From assembly GCF_002160135.1 (NCBI RefSeq), contig NZ_NFJZ01000014.1, positions 1 to 64,000 of the forward strand: a DNA stretch of 64,000 bases. Reading direction: 5' to 3'. A program made the position numbers and the translations under genes. Below are positions 53,232 through 61,168 of this stretch, in pieces. Source of the DNA: Lachnoclostridium sp. An196. Lineage in GTDB: Bacteria > Bacillota > Clostridia > Lachnospirales > Lachnospiraceae. The notes beneath the pieces are model-generated. The model had not been told where the DNA came from and searched no databases. It saw only the letters and a program-made list of their open reading frames with translations. Every line of letters starts with the position of its first letter. Position 1 is the stretch's first letter.

Positions 53232-54446
53232 TCACACTGAATCCCATTGCGAAAATGCGTTACCCATCGTTCTGACCAGCTCATCCGGCCTGTTGTATTT
53301 GACCTTTGCGTAAATGTCCATGGTAATTTTGCTGCTTTCATGGCCTGCCAGGTATTGCACCGTTTTGGGGTCTACCGACGAATGAATCAGATTCGTGATG
53401 TAGGTGTGTCGCAACTGATGCGGTGTTACTTCAAAGTCCAGGCTGTAAACAACATTACCGTTATGCGCCGCCTTTTCTCCAAGAACAGGTGTGACCGTAT
53501 GCTTTACCCGCTTTCCATCCTCATATCGGTAGTAGGACCGTTCCTTGACTGTTCTGGTGACAACATACTGCCACAGCCGCTTAAACTGCGTATAGGACAG
53601 CGGATCGCCGTCCCGGTTCGGCACCACATACTCCGAAGTCGAATTTTCCTTTGTCTCTTTCAGGCACTCAGCCAAACAGGTCGGCAGTGGAATATTTCGC
53701 TCGGCAGCCTTCGTTTTTAATTCTTCCAGAATCACCGGCCTGTTGTTTTCTGTATGCCATGCTCTCCGCACTGTTAAATAAGGAAAGTTTCCATCAAGAT
53801 AGACCGAATCCCATTTCAGGGCGAGGATTTCTTCCCGCCGCAAGCCTGCGTACAATCCAAGCATCACAAACACATAGGTTGGCAGTCCTTCCACCGCATC
53901 CAATAAGCGCTCGACCTGCTCGTCTGTCAGCGCCGCTTTATCTTTCTGCGGAACGCCGCCACCCTTTGTCGTTAGATAGATCGTCGGGTTATTATCTATA
54001 ATCCGGCTTTCCTTTGCTGCACGGAAAATAGATTTATACAGGATCACGACCGACTTATATACCGATGCAGATTTTTTTGAAACAGAGACAAGTGCAAGCT
54101 GAATATCATCCAGGCTGACCTCTCCCATCCGCTTATCACCTAATTCCGCAATGATATGACGCCGTACCTTTGAGGTATAGTCCGTCAAAGTCGTGGTACG
54201 AACATGAACAGACTGCATCAACAGCCATTTCTCACAATACTCTGCAACCGTGGGTGTTTTTCGATGAAATGTGGCGTTCTCAATCTGCTCCAACGCAATC
54301 GTTTCCTTATTATAAAGTTCTTCGGGCGTTCTTGCATAAAGGGCAACGAGTTTTCCATCTGCATCTTTGATTCTTGTTCTGTAATACAGGACACCTTTTT
54401 TTATAACCGTTCCATATTCAGGAATTATCATTTTCCTTTTTGCCAA
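53232..54446 (-). CDS. Tyrosine recombinase/integrase, Tn916 Int-like (copy 2)
   Basis: The 404-residue protein starts at the TTG at 54446, with GGAGGTGACGGAA before it, giving MAKRKMIIPEYGTV which parallels MAKMKTEVPQYGTI of copy 1; a GTG at 54455 would lie within the ribosome site. Catalytic Arg (LGLYAGLRREEIL), HQLRHTYITNLIHSS and Tyr (ITMDIYAKVKY) are intact. It lies directly after the excisionase, the normal position of int in Tn916-type elements, so it is likely the element's own integrase. Confidence 0.92.
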   Translation of the reverse strand: MAKRKMIIPEYGTVIKKGVLYYRTRIKDADGKLVALYARTPEELYNKETIALEQIENATFHRKTPTVAEYCEKWLLMQSVHVRTTTLTDYTSKVRRHIIAELGDKRMGEVSLDDIQLALVSVSKKSASVYKSVVILYKSIFRAAKESRIIDNNPTIYLTTKGGGVPQKDKAALTDEQVERLLDAVEGLPTYVFVMLGLYAGLRREEILALKWDSVYLDGNFPYLTVRRAWHTENNRPVILEELKTKAAERNIPLPTCLAECLKETKENSTSEYVVPNRDGDPLSYTQFKRLWQYVVTRTVKERSYYRYEDGKRVKHTVTPVLGEKAAHNGNVVYSLDFEVTPHQLRHTYITNLIHSSVDPKTVQYLAGHESSKITMDIYAKVKYNRPDELVRTMGNAFSQWDSV

Positions 54447-54529
54447 TTCCGTCACCTCCTAAAATAATCTCCAGCGCTGTATCTTTGTTTTATCAGAGAT
54501 CTTCAGTTCCAGCAAGGATACGGATTGGC

Positions 54530-54760
54530 TCATGCTCCGGCGTTCCGGGTCTTGCGGTAAGTCGCATTCTTTTCCATCGGTTTTGCCCGGTGGGTGCATT
54601 TTGCGATATACTCCTGAAGGCCCATATCAGTAAAATATACACAACCGTTCTGCACATACTGAACATAAGAAATCAAGCCGTTGTTACGGGCCGCATCCAA
54701 GGTCGCAATGCTGATTCCCAGGATTCTGGCAGCTTCTTTTCGTGTAATCAGTTTTTCCAT
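54530..54760 (-). CDS. Excisionase-like DNA-binding protein
   Basis: The 76-residue protein has an HTH_17/MerR-like winged helix (KLITRKEAARILGISIATLD then ARNNGLISYVQ) and a basic C-terminus. This matches Tn916 Xis in size and position, upstream of int. Excisionases bend the element ends so that Int favours excision. GGAGGGAATATG precedes the ATG. Confidence 0.85.
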   Translation of the reverse strand: MEKLITRKEAARILGISIATLDAARNNGLISYVQYVQNGCVYFTDMGLQEYIAKCTHRAKPMEKNATYRKTRNAGA

Positions 54761-55333
54761 AAATCATATTCCCTCCATTCCGTCAAGGTTGTCATCGTGC
54801 TTTCAAAATCACATGAATGCACTGGCAGCCGAAACTGCCAGTGCATGGTATCTAACTTTGAAAAGAAAACTGCATCTGGATGATGACCTGTTGTTGCTTA
54901 CGGTAACCGGACGCAGCTCTCTTGAATTTGAAGTTCGCTTTCGCCACATTTGCCACGCATCCCTGACGATGGGGACATTCCCGGTCTCCGCTGGCGCGGA
55001 TGTCATAACTCCGCAGCGTCGTTTTACTCGTGCGCCGCAGGGTTCCGCCTCAAGTCCGTGGGCGGGTGTGAACAAGTATCTTTAAGCCCCCATGGAGTCC
55101 TCGCGCTCGAAGTGCCACCTCCGGGTCTCAGGCTGGCGTTGATCGCTGGGAACAGCCTTGTTTATCACCTCCTTGGCTGTCCATCTTGGCGGCGCGCCTG
55201 ATTCGCTCGTACATGGGTTATGTACCAGAAATGCCGTCTATTCAATTGTCAAAGTACCATCGAAGGGGAAAACTTGTCCTTCTATTAACACTGACAAAAG
55301 GGGCAAAAAACAGGCGCTTCAAATGAAACTTTA
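54761..55333. other. Gene-free 570-nt stretch between sigma factor and excisionase genes, with a strong hairpin
   Basis: No ORF with credible start and composition was found. A perfect 12-bp inverted repeat, ATGCACTGGCAG (54817-54828) with CTGCCAGTGCAT (54835-54846), lies 57 nt upstream of the xis start. A TTGACA (55242-55247, minus) could belong to a promoter. The stretch probably holds leader and regulatory DNA for xis-int. Confidence 0.5.
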
Positions 55334-55747
55334 TCAAAAAATTTTTGCCAACTGTTTCAGCCCACGCCGGATGCTGTCACGGACACGGCTCGGATCTACA
55401 CCTTCGGCTCCGGCAATCTCATTTACGCTCATCCCCAGATAGTACCGAGCATAAATTCTTTTTGCCTGTTTCTCCGGCAAAGCCATCACGGCGGAGTAAA
55501 TCTGCTCGCGCAGCTGCTTTTCCTCCAGAAGCATCTCCGGCGTCTCCAGCTTTCGCAGGACCGCATTTTCAATTCCATTCTCACAGTCCAGGGAGTACTG
55601 CGCCTTATAGCGATACATTTTTCGCTCATAGGCTGCTTCAGCTCGCTCGTCAGACTGAAACACCGCTTGTACTTCATCGGTTACTTCCAAAAAGGCATCG
55701 GTTTTATAAACATCGGGATACAGATCCCGAAGATTGACTTTCTTCAT
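55334..55747 (-). CDS. Sigma-70-like factor of the integrative element (Tn916 Orf7-like)
   Basis: The 137-residue protein starts at the ATG at 55747. Its C-terminal half has region-4-like sequence (MALPEKQAKRIYARYYLG then MSVNEIAGAEGVDPSRVRD, an HTH). The N-terminal half is helical and charged. In Tn916-type elements the Orf7 sigma-like factor promotes expression of excision and transfer genes. The gene lies upstream of xis-int as expected. Its Shine-Dalgarno lies in a long hairpin. Confidence 0.8.
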   Translation of the reverse strand: MKKVNLRDLYPDVYKTDAFLEVTDEVQAVFQSDERAEAAYERKMYRYKAQYSLDCENGIENAVLRKLETPEMLLEEKQLREQIYSAVMALPEKQAKRIYARYYLGMSVNEIAGAEGVDPSRVRDSIRRGLKQLAKIF

Positions 55748-55753
55748 TATGTA

Positions 55754-55799
55754 CCTCCATTTCGATTCACGGGTGATTAGCGGGTGAATCGAATGGAGG
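55754..55799 (-). promoter_or_regulatory. Hairpin sequestering the ribosome site of the sigma-like gene
   Basis: On the mRNA, CCTCCATTCGATTCAC pairs with GTGAATCGA-A-ATGGAGG: 16 base pairs with one bulge, and the right arm is the GGAGG Shine-Dalgarno just before the ATG at 55747. The RBS should be masked unless the left arm is covered or displaced, suggesting translational control of the sigma factor. Confidence 0.75.
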
Positions 55800-55847
55800 C
55801 GGGGAACGGCATCGAGGCCGTTTGGGGACATTCGGCAAAAAACGACA

Positions 55848-55885
55848 AGCAAAAGCGCCAGTCTCCCATTCCAGGAAACTGGCGC
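55848..55885 (-). terminator. Terminator upstream of the sigma-like gene
   Basis: Perfect 8-bp stem GCGCCAGT/ACTGGCGC (55855-55862, 55878-55885), then TTTTGCTTG on minus. Confidence 0.7.
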
Positions 55886-56020
55886 AACAAAAAAGATCAT
55901 TATTATTCCGGTTTGCGCAGAACGATAATACCGACAGGTTGCCGAACTGCCCCGGAGGGGAAGCTACACTTTTTTTAGCAAGTGAAGATTATGAGAACTG
56001 TAAAAGGTTAAAACAAACAA

Positions 56021-56081
56021 AGCGGCATCCTCCTATATGCCGCTGTAAATAACCTTTCTGTCTACGCAGTATAAAGCGGCA
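56021..56081 (-). promoter_or_regulatory. Attenuator-like leader with alternative hairpins
   Basis: On minus, TGCCGCT (56075-56081) can pair with AGCGGCA (56038-56044), or AGCGGCAT (56037-56044) can pair with ATGCCGCT (56021-56028), the latter followed by TTGTTTGTTTT, a terminator. The two are mutually exclusive. A 7-codon reading frame (MKTRLAE, 56083-56106) ends two bases before the first arm, the arrangement seen in ribosome-controlled attenuators. No gene follows immediately; the next ORF is the sigma-like gene. Confidence 0.5.
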
Positions 56082-56152
56082 GCTATTCAGCAAGCCGCGT
56101 TTTCATTGAACCATTACTCAATTAACAGCTGCTCGCCATTATTGAGAGCTAT

Positions 56153-56199
56153 GGTATAGAACAGAAAGCAAGATTTACTTTAGATTTATACAAGATTTG
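56153..56199 (-). promoter_or_regulatory. Three direct repeats (7+4 spacing) and a -10-like box after the regulator gene
   Basis: On minus, CAAATCT, TAAATCT, TAAATCT at 11-nt spacing (plus-strand positions 56193, 56182, 56171) are followed after 12 nt by TATACC (56153-56158). No -35 is present, and the arrangement mirrors PhoB/OmpR-activated promoters. The response regulator gene ends 12 nt upstream. Confidence 0.5.
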
Positions 56200-56211
56200 C
56201 ACAAGAAATAC

Positions 56212-56898
56212 CTATACTTCGAATTTGTAGCCTATTCCTCGAATGCTTTTAATATGTTCTGATGCAGTTTCCGAACTTTTTAACTTTTTCCGTAAATTAC
56301 TTATATGGCTTGAAATCGCATTGCGTGAATAAAACGAAAAATCATCATGCCAAACAGAATCCATTATCATTTCATAAGTATAGACTTGCCGTTGATTCAT
56401 AATTAGCAGCGCAAGAATATCAAACTCTTTTTCGGTCAAATCAATGCATACCCCAGCTATCTCTACAGACCTGTACTCTAAGCAGAAAGACAAGTCTTTC
56501 ACAGTGATGATTGTTAGCGGTCTTCTTTTATCTTTTGGTATTTTCAAACAATTTCTCATACTATTTTTCTCTGAAAACATTTCTACCATAGGATGATTAT
56601 AGGTATGTAAATATTGAGCAGCACCAAAATGGACACATGCATACCGCTGTTCCTCCGAATATGAAGGTGGCACAACAATAATTGGTACCGCACGTTTTTG
56701 TCTCAAGATATCCAAATCGTCTTGTGGAATCACATCAGAGCAAATAGCTACGCATATATATTCTTTAAAAGACAGCATTGCGGCCGCTTGTTTAATATTA
56801 TCAGCATAGTCAAATTCAATTTCAAATTCTTTCCATCGGCCAGCAGTAACCTCATATTCATTATAGGCGTATCCTACGCCCAATACATGCGGAACCAT
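56212..56898 (-). CDS. Orphan OmpR-type winged-helix regulator with a degenerate N-terminal receiver
   Basis: The 228-residue protein starts at the ATG at 56898 with AGGAGGTGAACAT. The C-terminal winged helix (residues about 130-225) contains IDLTEKEFDILALLIMNQRQ, NAISSHISNLRKKLKSSE and HIKSIRGIGYKFEV. The N-terminal 120 residues resemble a receiver-like fold but lack a clear phosphoacceptor Asp segment. No histidine kinase is nearby. It probably senses a signal directly or by partner. It lies between DegV/radical SAM genes and the recombination genes. Confidence 0.8.
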   Translation of the reverse strand: MVPHVLGVGYAYNEYEVTAGRWKEFEIEFDYADNIKQAAAMLSFKEYICVAICSDVIPQDDLDILRQKRAVPIIVVPPSYSEEQRYACVHFGAAQYLHTYNHPMVEMFSEKNSMRNCLKIPKDKRRPLTIITVKDLSFCLEYRSVEIAGVCIDLTEKEFDILALLIMNQRQVYTYEMIMDSVWHDDFSFYSRNAISSHISNLRKKLKSSETASEHIKSIRGIGYKFEV

Positions 56899-57025
56899 AT
56901 GTTCACCTCCTACTACTTCTAGCAGACAGTTCAAAGCTGCCGAGCATAAGTTACCCGGCAGCTCTAAACAAAACTATATTTTTCTATGATGGAGAATGCT
57001 TTTTTGCGTATCTACAAATCCTCCG

Positions 57026-57898
57026 TCATCGATTATTTCCCCAGTAAATCAATGCCAGTGCGCCGGGACCGGTGTGTGCTCCGATGATAGGGCCAATATA
57101 AGCAATACAAATCTCAGAATCCGGGAATTGTTCCAACAACCTTTCTTTCAGCATATCTGCTGCTTCAGGGTCATCGGCATGACCTATCAGAATCGATTTA
57201 CCAAGTTCAGGTTTCCAGCCCTGTTCCATTCGGGCAATCTGAGTGGTAACAGCCTTTTTTCTTCCACGAGGTTTTTCCACTGCTTGCAGCTTTCCTTCGC
57301 TGTCCACATGAAGCAACGGTTTGATCTGCAAAGCCGTTCCCATTGCGGCTGCGGCACCTGAAACCCGCCCGCCATGTTTCAAATGGGTAAAGGTATCAAC
57401 CGTAAACCAATGACATACCTCTAATCGGTGTTCCATGACCCAAGAAGCCAATTCATCAATAGACAGTCCTTCCCTCTGCTTTTTCGCAGCTTCTCTGACT
57501 AAAAACCCTTCACCCACTGCGGCAGCAAGCGTATCAATGCAGATGATTCTTCTTTCCGGATATTCCTGCTGTAGTTCTTCAACCGCTAAAAACGCAGACT
57601 GATATGTACCTGACAGACCAGAGGAAAAACAGAGATACAGAATATCGGTTCCCTGTCGCAGACAGGGTTCAAAATGCTTAAAATAAATCGTTGGGTTGAT
57701 TTGTGAGGTCGTTGCAAAATTCCCAGCTCTTTGCAAGCGGTAGAACTCCTTGGCTGTGATTCCTTCCGGGGAACCATATGAGTATTCTGTTCCGCCGATC
57801 TCAACATTCATAGGAATCATTTCAACAGATGGCAGACCTGCGGTTAACTCCGGTGCGAGATCTGAGGTGGCATCTGTGAAAATTTGATAGCCGTCCAT
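57026..57898 (-). CDS. DegV-family fatty-acid-binding protein
   Basis: The 290-residue protein starts at ATG 57898 (GTG at 57901 is an alternative), overlapping the radical SAM stop by one base. Hallmarks: IFTDATSDLAPE at the N-terminus, TSQINPTIYFKHFEP, a YLCFSSGLSGTYQSA loop with the ligand-binding Ser, and HTGPGALALIYWG at the C-terminus. DegV/FakB proteins bind fatty acids and present them for phosphorylation by FakA. FakA is not in the window. Pairing with the radical SAM protein suggests shared action on a lipid or peptide. Confidence 0.85.
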   Translation of the reverse strand: MDGYQIFTDATSDLAPELTAGLPSVEMIPMNVEIGGTEYSYGSPEGITAKEFYRLQRAGNFATTSQINPTIYFKHFEPCLRQGTDILYLCFSSGLSGTYQSAFLAVEELQQEYPERRIICIDTLAAAVGEGFLVREAAKKQREGLSIDELASWVMEHRLEVCHWFTVDTFTHLKHGGRVSGAAAAMGTALQIKPLLHVDSEGKLQAVEKPRGRKKAVTTQIARMEQGWKPELGKSILIGHADDPEAADMLKERLLEQFPDSEICIAYIGPIIGAHTGPGALALIYWGNNR

Positions 57899-59262
57899 CA
57901 CTTCTTACACCCACTACAGCCCTGACAAGCAGCCCACAGCTCATCGGCCTTCGGCTTCCAGGTTTCTGCATAAAGTGTAGTCTTATCACACAGATGGTCA
58001 ACACTTTCCGGGGACTGATACTCGGTAGAATGGGCACCGGATTTCTTTACCATGCTACGCAGACATTCAGGATTTTCCAGCATAGGACACGGCTGGAACA
58101 TATTATCATTAAAGGGCTGACCGTCGTGATAGGCCATAAACAGCGGAGACTGATATGCTTCCAGCAGGGTCTTTTCACGGATGTTGGAGTCAGAGTAATG
58201 GATAAAAGCGCAAGGCTCAATGTCACCATTGGCATTGATATGCAGATAGTTGCGGCCACCAGCAATACAGCCGTTTACAAATTTCGCATCATTCTGAAAG
58301 TCAATTGTGAAAATAGGCTTTGTGCTACGGTATTCGCAGATGCGGTTATACATCTTTTCACGCTGGTCAGGAGACGGGAGCAGCTCCACAGCGGAATCGT
58401 TGCCCACAGGCATATAGTGGAAGAACCATGCGAACTTCGCACCGCACTCCACCAGATGATCGAAGAACTCATCCGAGCTGATGGAGTCGATGTTCTTGCT
58501 GGTATAGCACCCAGATACGCCGAAAGGCAGCTTCTTTTCTTTCAGAATCTTCATCGCCCGCATAGTAGCCTGATAAGTACCCTTGCCACGGCGGAAATCA
58601 GTAGCTTCCTCGAAGCCTTCAATGCTGATGGCCGGGTAGAAGTTCTTCACCCGCAGCATCTCATCGGCAAACTTCTCATCGATAAGGGTACCGTTGGTAA
58701 AGGCAGAGAATACGCAGTCAGGATGCGCTTCACACAGGCGGAGCAGATCGTTCTTGCGTACCATAGGTTCACCGCCGGTGTAGAGGAACATATAGGTTCC
58801 CAGTTCATTGGCCTGATTGATGATGTCATCCAGTTCCTCATAGCTCAGATTCAGCTTATTACCGTATTCTGCCGCCCAACAGCCGGTGCAATGAAGGTTG
58901 CAGGCGGAAGTGGGGTCCATCAGGATTGCCCAGGGGATATTGCAGCCGTACTTTTCACGATTAGCCACCTGCTTGCGGCTGCCTAAGAGAGATGCATTGA
59001 CAATAAAATTGCGGAAGAACACTTTGCGGACTTCAGAATCAATGTCCGTCCAAAGGCTGTTGATCAGGCGCATCCAGTTGCTGTCAGGCTGCTCCATCAC
59101 CTTACGGATTTGCTGGCGCTGTGTGAGATAGAGGTTATCCTTATCGAACTTATCCGCCCAATCTAACAACTTGGGGAATGCTTCCTGCGGATTGCTGTCA
59201 ACATATTTCAGCACTTGATTGACGGCGAAAGCCTGTGCGCTGTCTTTAATAGAATTACTCAT
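57898..59262 (-). CDS. Radical SAM protein with SPASM-like C-terminal cluster region
   Basis: The 454-residue protein has a 110-residue helical N-terminal domain, then the SAM motif CNLHCTGC (Cys121, 125, 128). The TIM-barrel core includes LYTGGEPMVR and INANGDIEPCAFIHYSDSNI. The C-terminus is rich in Cys (CPMLENPECL, CQGCSGCKK), consistent with auxiliary iron-sulfur clusters. It cleaves S-adenosylmethionine to make a radical; the substrate is not evident. It shares a transcript with degV. Confidence 0.85.
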   Translation of the reverse strand: MSNSIKDSAQAFAVNQVLKYVDSNPQEAFPKLLDWADKFDKDNLYLTQRQQIRKVMEQPDSNWMRLINSLWTDIDSEVRKVFFRNFIVNASLLGSRKQVANREKYGCNIPWAILMDPTSACNLHCTGCWAAEYGNKLNLSYEELDDIINQANELGTYMFLYTGGEPMVRKNDLLRLCEAHPDCVFSAFTNGTLIDEKFADEMLRVKNFYPAISIEGFEEATDFRRGKGTYQATMRAMKILKEKKLPFGVSGCYTSKNIDSISSDEFFDHLVECGAKFAWFFHYMPVGNDSAVELLPSPDQREKMYNRICEYRSTKPIFTIDFQNDAKFVNGCIAGGRNYLHINANGDIEPCAFIHYSDSNIREKTLLEAYQSPLFMAYHDGQPFNDNMFQPCPMLENPECLRSMVKKSGAHSTEYQSPESVDHLCDKTTLYAETWKPKADELWAACQGCSGCKK

Positions 59263-59290
59263 GGTTTTGTCTCCTTTTCTATCTTAAAAG

Positions 59291-59339
59291 CAAAAAGAGC
59301 CGATAATCCGCAGCACAAGGCTAACGGGTTATCGGCTCT
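59291..59339 (-). terminator. Terminator after the Cys-rich KTR gene
   Basis: Stem AGAGCCGATAA (59329-59339 paired with 59296-59306, 11 bp) followed on minus by TTTTTGCTTTT; it also isolates the radical SAM gene from upstream reading. Confidence 0.85.
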
Positions 59340-59343
59340 GCGT

Positions 59344-59517
59344 CTATGCGTCTGGCTCTGTGATAACTGTGGTATTGAATTGTTTTACGCTGATTATTAT
59401 TTCCCGTTTGCACTTCGGACAGTATAGCGGAAAATTTTCAAGTACTGTATTATCACAGATTTTAATTCTCGTTTTCTTGTTGCAGTTGGGGCATAATAGC
59501 CATTCGTTTTTTTTCAT
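59344..59517 (-). CDS. Cysteine-rich KTR domain protein (Tn916 Orf6-like)
   Basis: The 57-residue protein (in-frame ATG at 59556 would give 70) has MKKNEWLLCPNCNKKTRIKI, a second CxxC (LYCPKCKREIIISVK) and EPDA at the end. This is the cysteine-rich KTR domain found beside tet(M) in Tn916. The zinc ribbon fold suggests nucleic-acid or protein binding; function unknown. Its presence ties the cargo to a Tn916-type element, though no tet gene is in the window. Confidence 0.85.
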   Translation of the reverse strand: MKKNEWLLCPNCNKKTRIKICDNTVLENFPLYCPKCKREIIISVKQFNTTVITEPDA

Positions 59518-59562
59518 TCTTTGTTTTTCATCAGATAATAGAATATCTATGGACAATTACAT

Positions 59563-60348
59563 TTACAACTCACGCAGTTTCCACCGCCTTGTAGAAACCA
59601 TTACACACGCGCCCACAATGAGTACTGTTAAGACGATGTAGGAAAGATAGACGCCATTTAGTGCTACTTCATACACATCATAGTACCGCAGAGGGGTCAG
59701 ATAATCCAAGAAACGATTCCCTGTGTACTCGGCAGTAAAGGCCAACACATAGGCGGCCAATACGAAAACCGTACCGGCGCGTACCGCGGCCTTATAAGAT
59801 TTGAAAAGGCTGGCAAACAGCAGACCCAAGGCAAAAAAGAGAAGCTGGGTAAAGAACATTCCCATCGTTGTGGAAAGCACCGCTCCCGGCTGATCCAGAC
59901 CGCCCAAAGGAAGAACGATCGTGAAATAATTGCACACGCCGCTGAACAGGGCGAACACCAGCAGGTTCACTGCTGAAACGATCACCTTCGCCAGAACAAT
60001 GGTTTTCCGCTCCACAGGCTTTGTGAACAGGTATTCGGATGTTCCAAATTTCTTTTCCCTCGCCACACAGGACAGGCCCAGAGAGATTGCATAGGCAAAG
60101 GCCAACAGCCCCTCCCAAAAATAGATACACGCGTACCAACCAAGGGCAGTCGTGAGATCCCCTTTCACACCGAACATGATCATGATCAAGCGAGGAAATT
60201 GGCCGACTGTCCGGGCCATCTCATCCAGACTGTCCTTCAAGGATAAAAGTTCAAAATAGCAGAATCCGCACAGCAGTAACATGATCCCCAGCCAGATCAG
60301 CAGGGTCTTTCTGGTTTGGCGGAATTCGTTTTTCACCAATGTTTTCAT
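59563..60348 (-). CDS. ABC-2 type transporter permease (second permease)
   Basis: The 261-residue protein has six predicted transmembrane helices and the family features KFGTSEYLFTKPVERKTIVLAK then a membrane block with LPLGGLDQPG. It has the same FTKPxxRKTI segment as the partner permease (60361-61155), so the two probably form a heterodimer. Together with the ATPase it should export an unknown substrate, perhaps an antimicrobial. It is 12 nt after the partner permease. Confidence 0.85.
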   Translation of the reverse strand: MKTLVKNEFRQTRKTLLIWLGIMLLLCGFCYFELLSLKDSLDEMARTVGQFPRLIMIMFGVKGDLTTALGWYACIYFWEGLLAFAYAISLGLSCVAREKKFGTSEYLFTKPVERKTIVLAKVIVSAVNLLVFALFSGVCNYFTIVLPLGGLDQPGAVLSTTMGMFFTQLLFFALGLLFASLFKSYKAAVRAGTVFVLAAYVLAFTAEYTGNRFLDYLTPLRYYDVYEVALNGVYLSYIVLTVLIVGACVMVSTRRWKLREL

Positions 60349-60360
60349 CTTTGCACCCCC

Positions 60361-61155
60361 TCATGAGCGGAACTGGATGTCTTTTTTCAAAAAGACACGA
60401 TAAGACAGCACCAAAAACAGGGCAAACAGCAGTACACACCATCCCAAGTAATCCAACTCATAAAAGCCAGATTTGGAAATCTCAGCCGCACTAAAGAACG
60501 AGTACGGGGACAGAAAACTAATGGCACGGTTGCTGACAATGTTGGAGAAGCTGGTGACGCAGTACTCGACAAAGACAATTAACCCGGCAGTCAAAAGTGG
60601 GCTTCGATTGCGTGAAAATAGAATTCCAACCAAAAGCCCCATAGCTGCAAGGAACAGCGTGACCAGCATGAGGGAAAGAGCAATCAGAAAGAACTCTCCC
60701 CAGTCAATGCCGGAGCGGAACAGGGCCAGCGCCAAAAAAGAGGCGAGAAGATATACCATGCTCACGACCACTACGCCGAAAAAAACCGTGAACGCCTTTG
60801 CCCAGTAAATCGTTTTTCGGGTATGGGGTTTTGTAAACAGATATTCAGAGGTTCGCTCCGAGCACTCCTTGGTGTGAATGGCGATACCGAAGTGCATCCC
60901 GAAAATACCGGACGCAATCATAAAAAAGCTGGTAAGAAACGCATAAATGCCCAACGGTGAGGTCAGATATTCCATGGACACACCAACGCCTTTGTAAAAA
61001 TCACTCGTACCCAGCGTTTCATAGAGGTCTCCGGTGGAAACATCCATAAAGCTGTAATAGGTAGGCGTCATCACAAAAACACACAGAGCCAAGGCGATGG
61101 CCCAACCCAAAATATATTTGCGGTGCCTTTTCAGTTCATATTTCAAAATGACCAT
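60361..61155 (-). CDS. ABC-2 type transporter permease (first permease)
   Basis: The 264-residue protein starts at the ATG at 61155 with GGAGGTGTCGGGC; a longer upstream extension overlaps the ATPase gene and is rejected. It has six membrane helices and the ERTSEYLFTKPHTRKTIYWA stretch shared with the second permease. It follows the ATPase by 13 nt. Confidence 0.85.
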   Translation of the reverse strand: MVILKYELKRHRKYILGWAIALALCVFVMTPTYYSFMDVSTGDLYETLGTSDFYKGVGVSMEYLTSPLGIYAFLTSFFMIASGIFGMHFGIAIHTKECSERTSEYLFTKPHTRKTIYWAKAFTVFFGVVVVSMVYLLASFLALALFRSGIDWGEFFLIALSLMLVTLFLAAMGLLVGILFSRNRSPLLTAGLIVFVEYCVTSFSNIVSNRAISFLSPYSFFSAAEISKSGFYELDYLGWCVLLFALFLVLSYRVFLKKDIQFRS

Positions 61156-61168
61156 GCCCGACACCTCC

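Noticed and set aside
54681-55085. Plus-strand ORF of 134 codons and minus ORF of 88 codons between xis and the sigma-like gene
   Set aside because: No ribosome site, no recognised family, and the composition looks non-coding; a strong hairpin lies inside.
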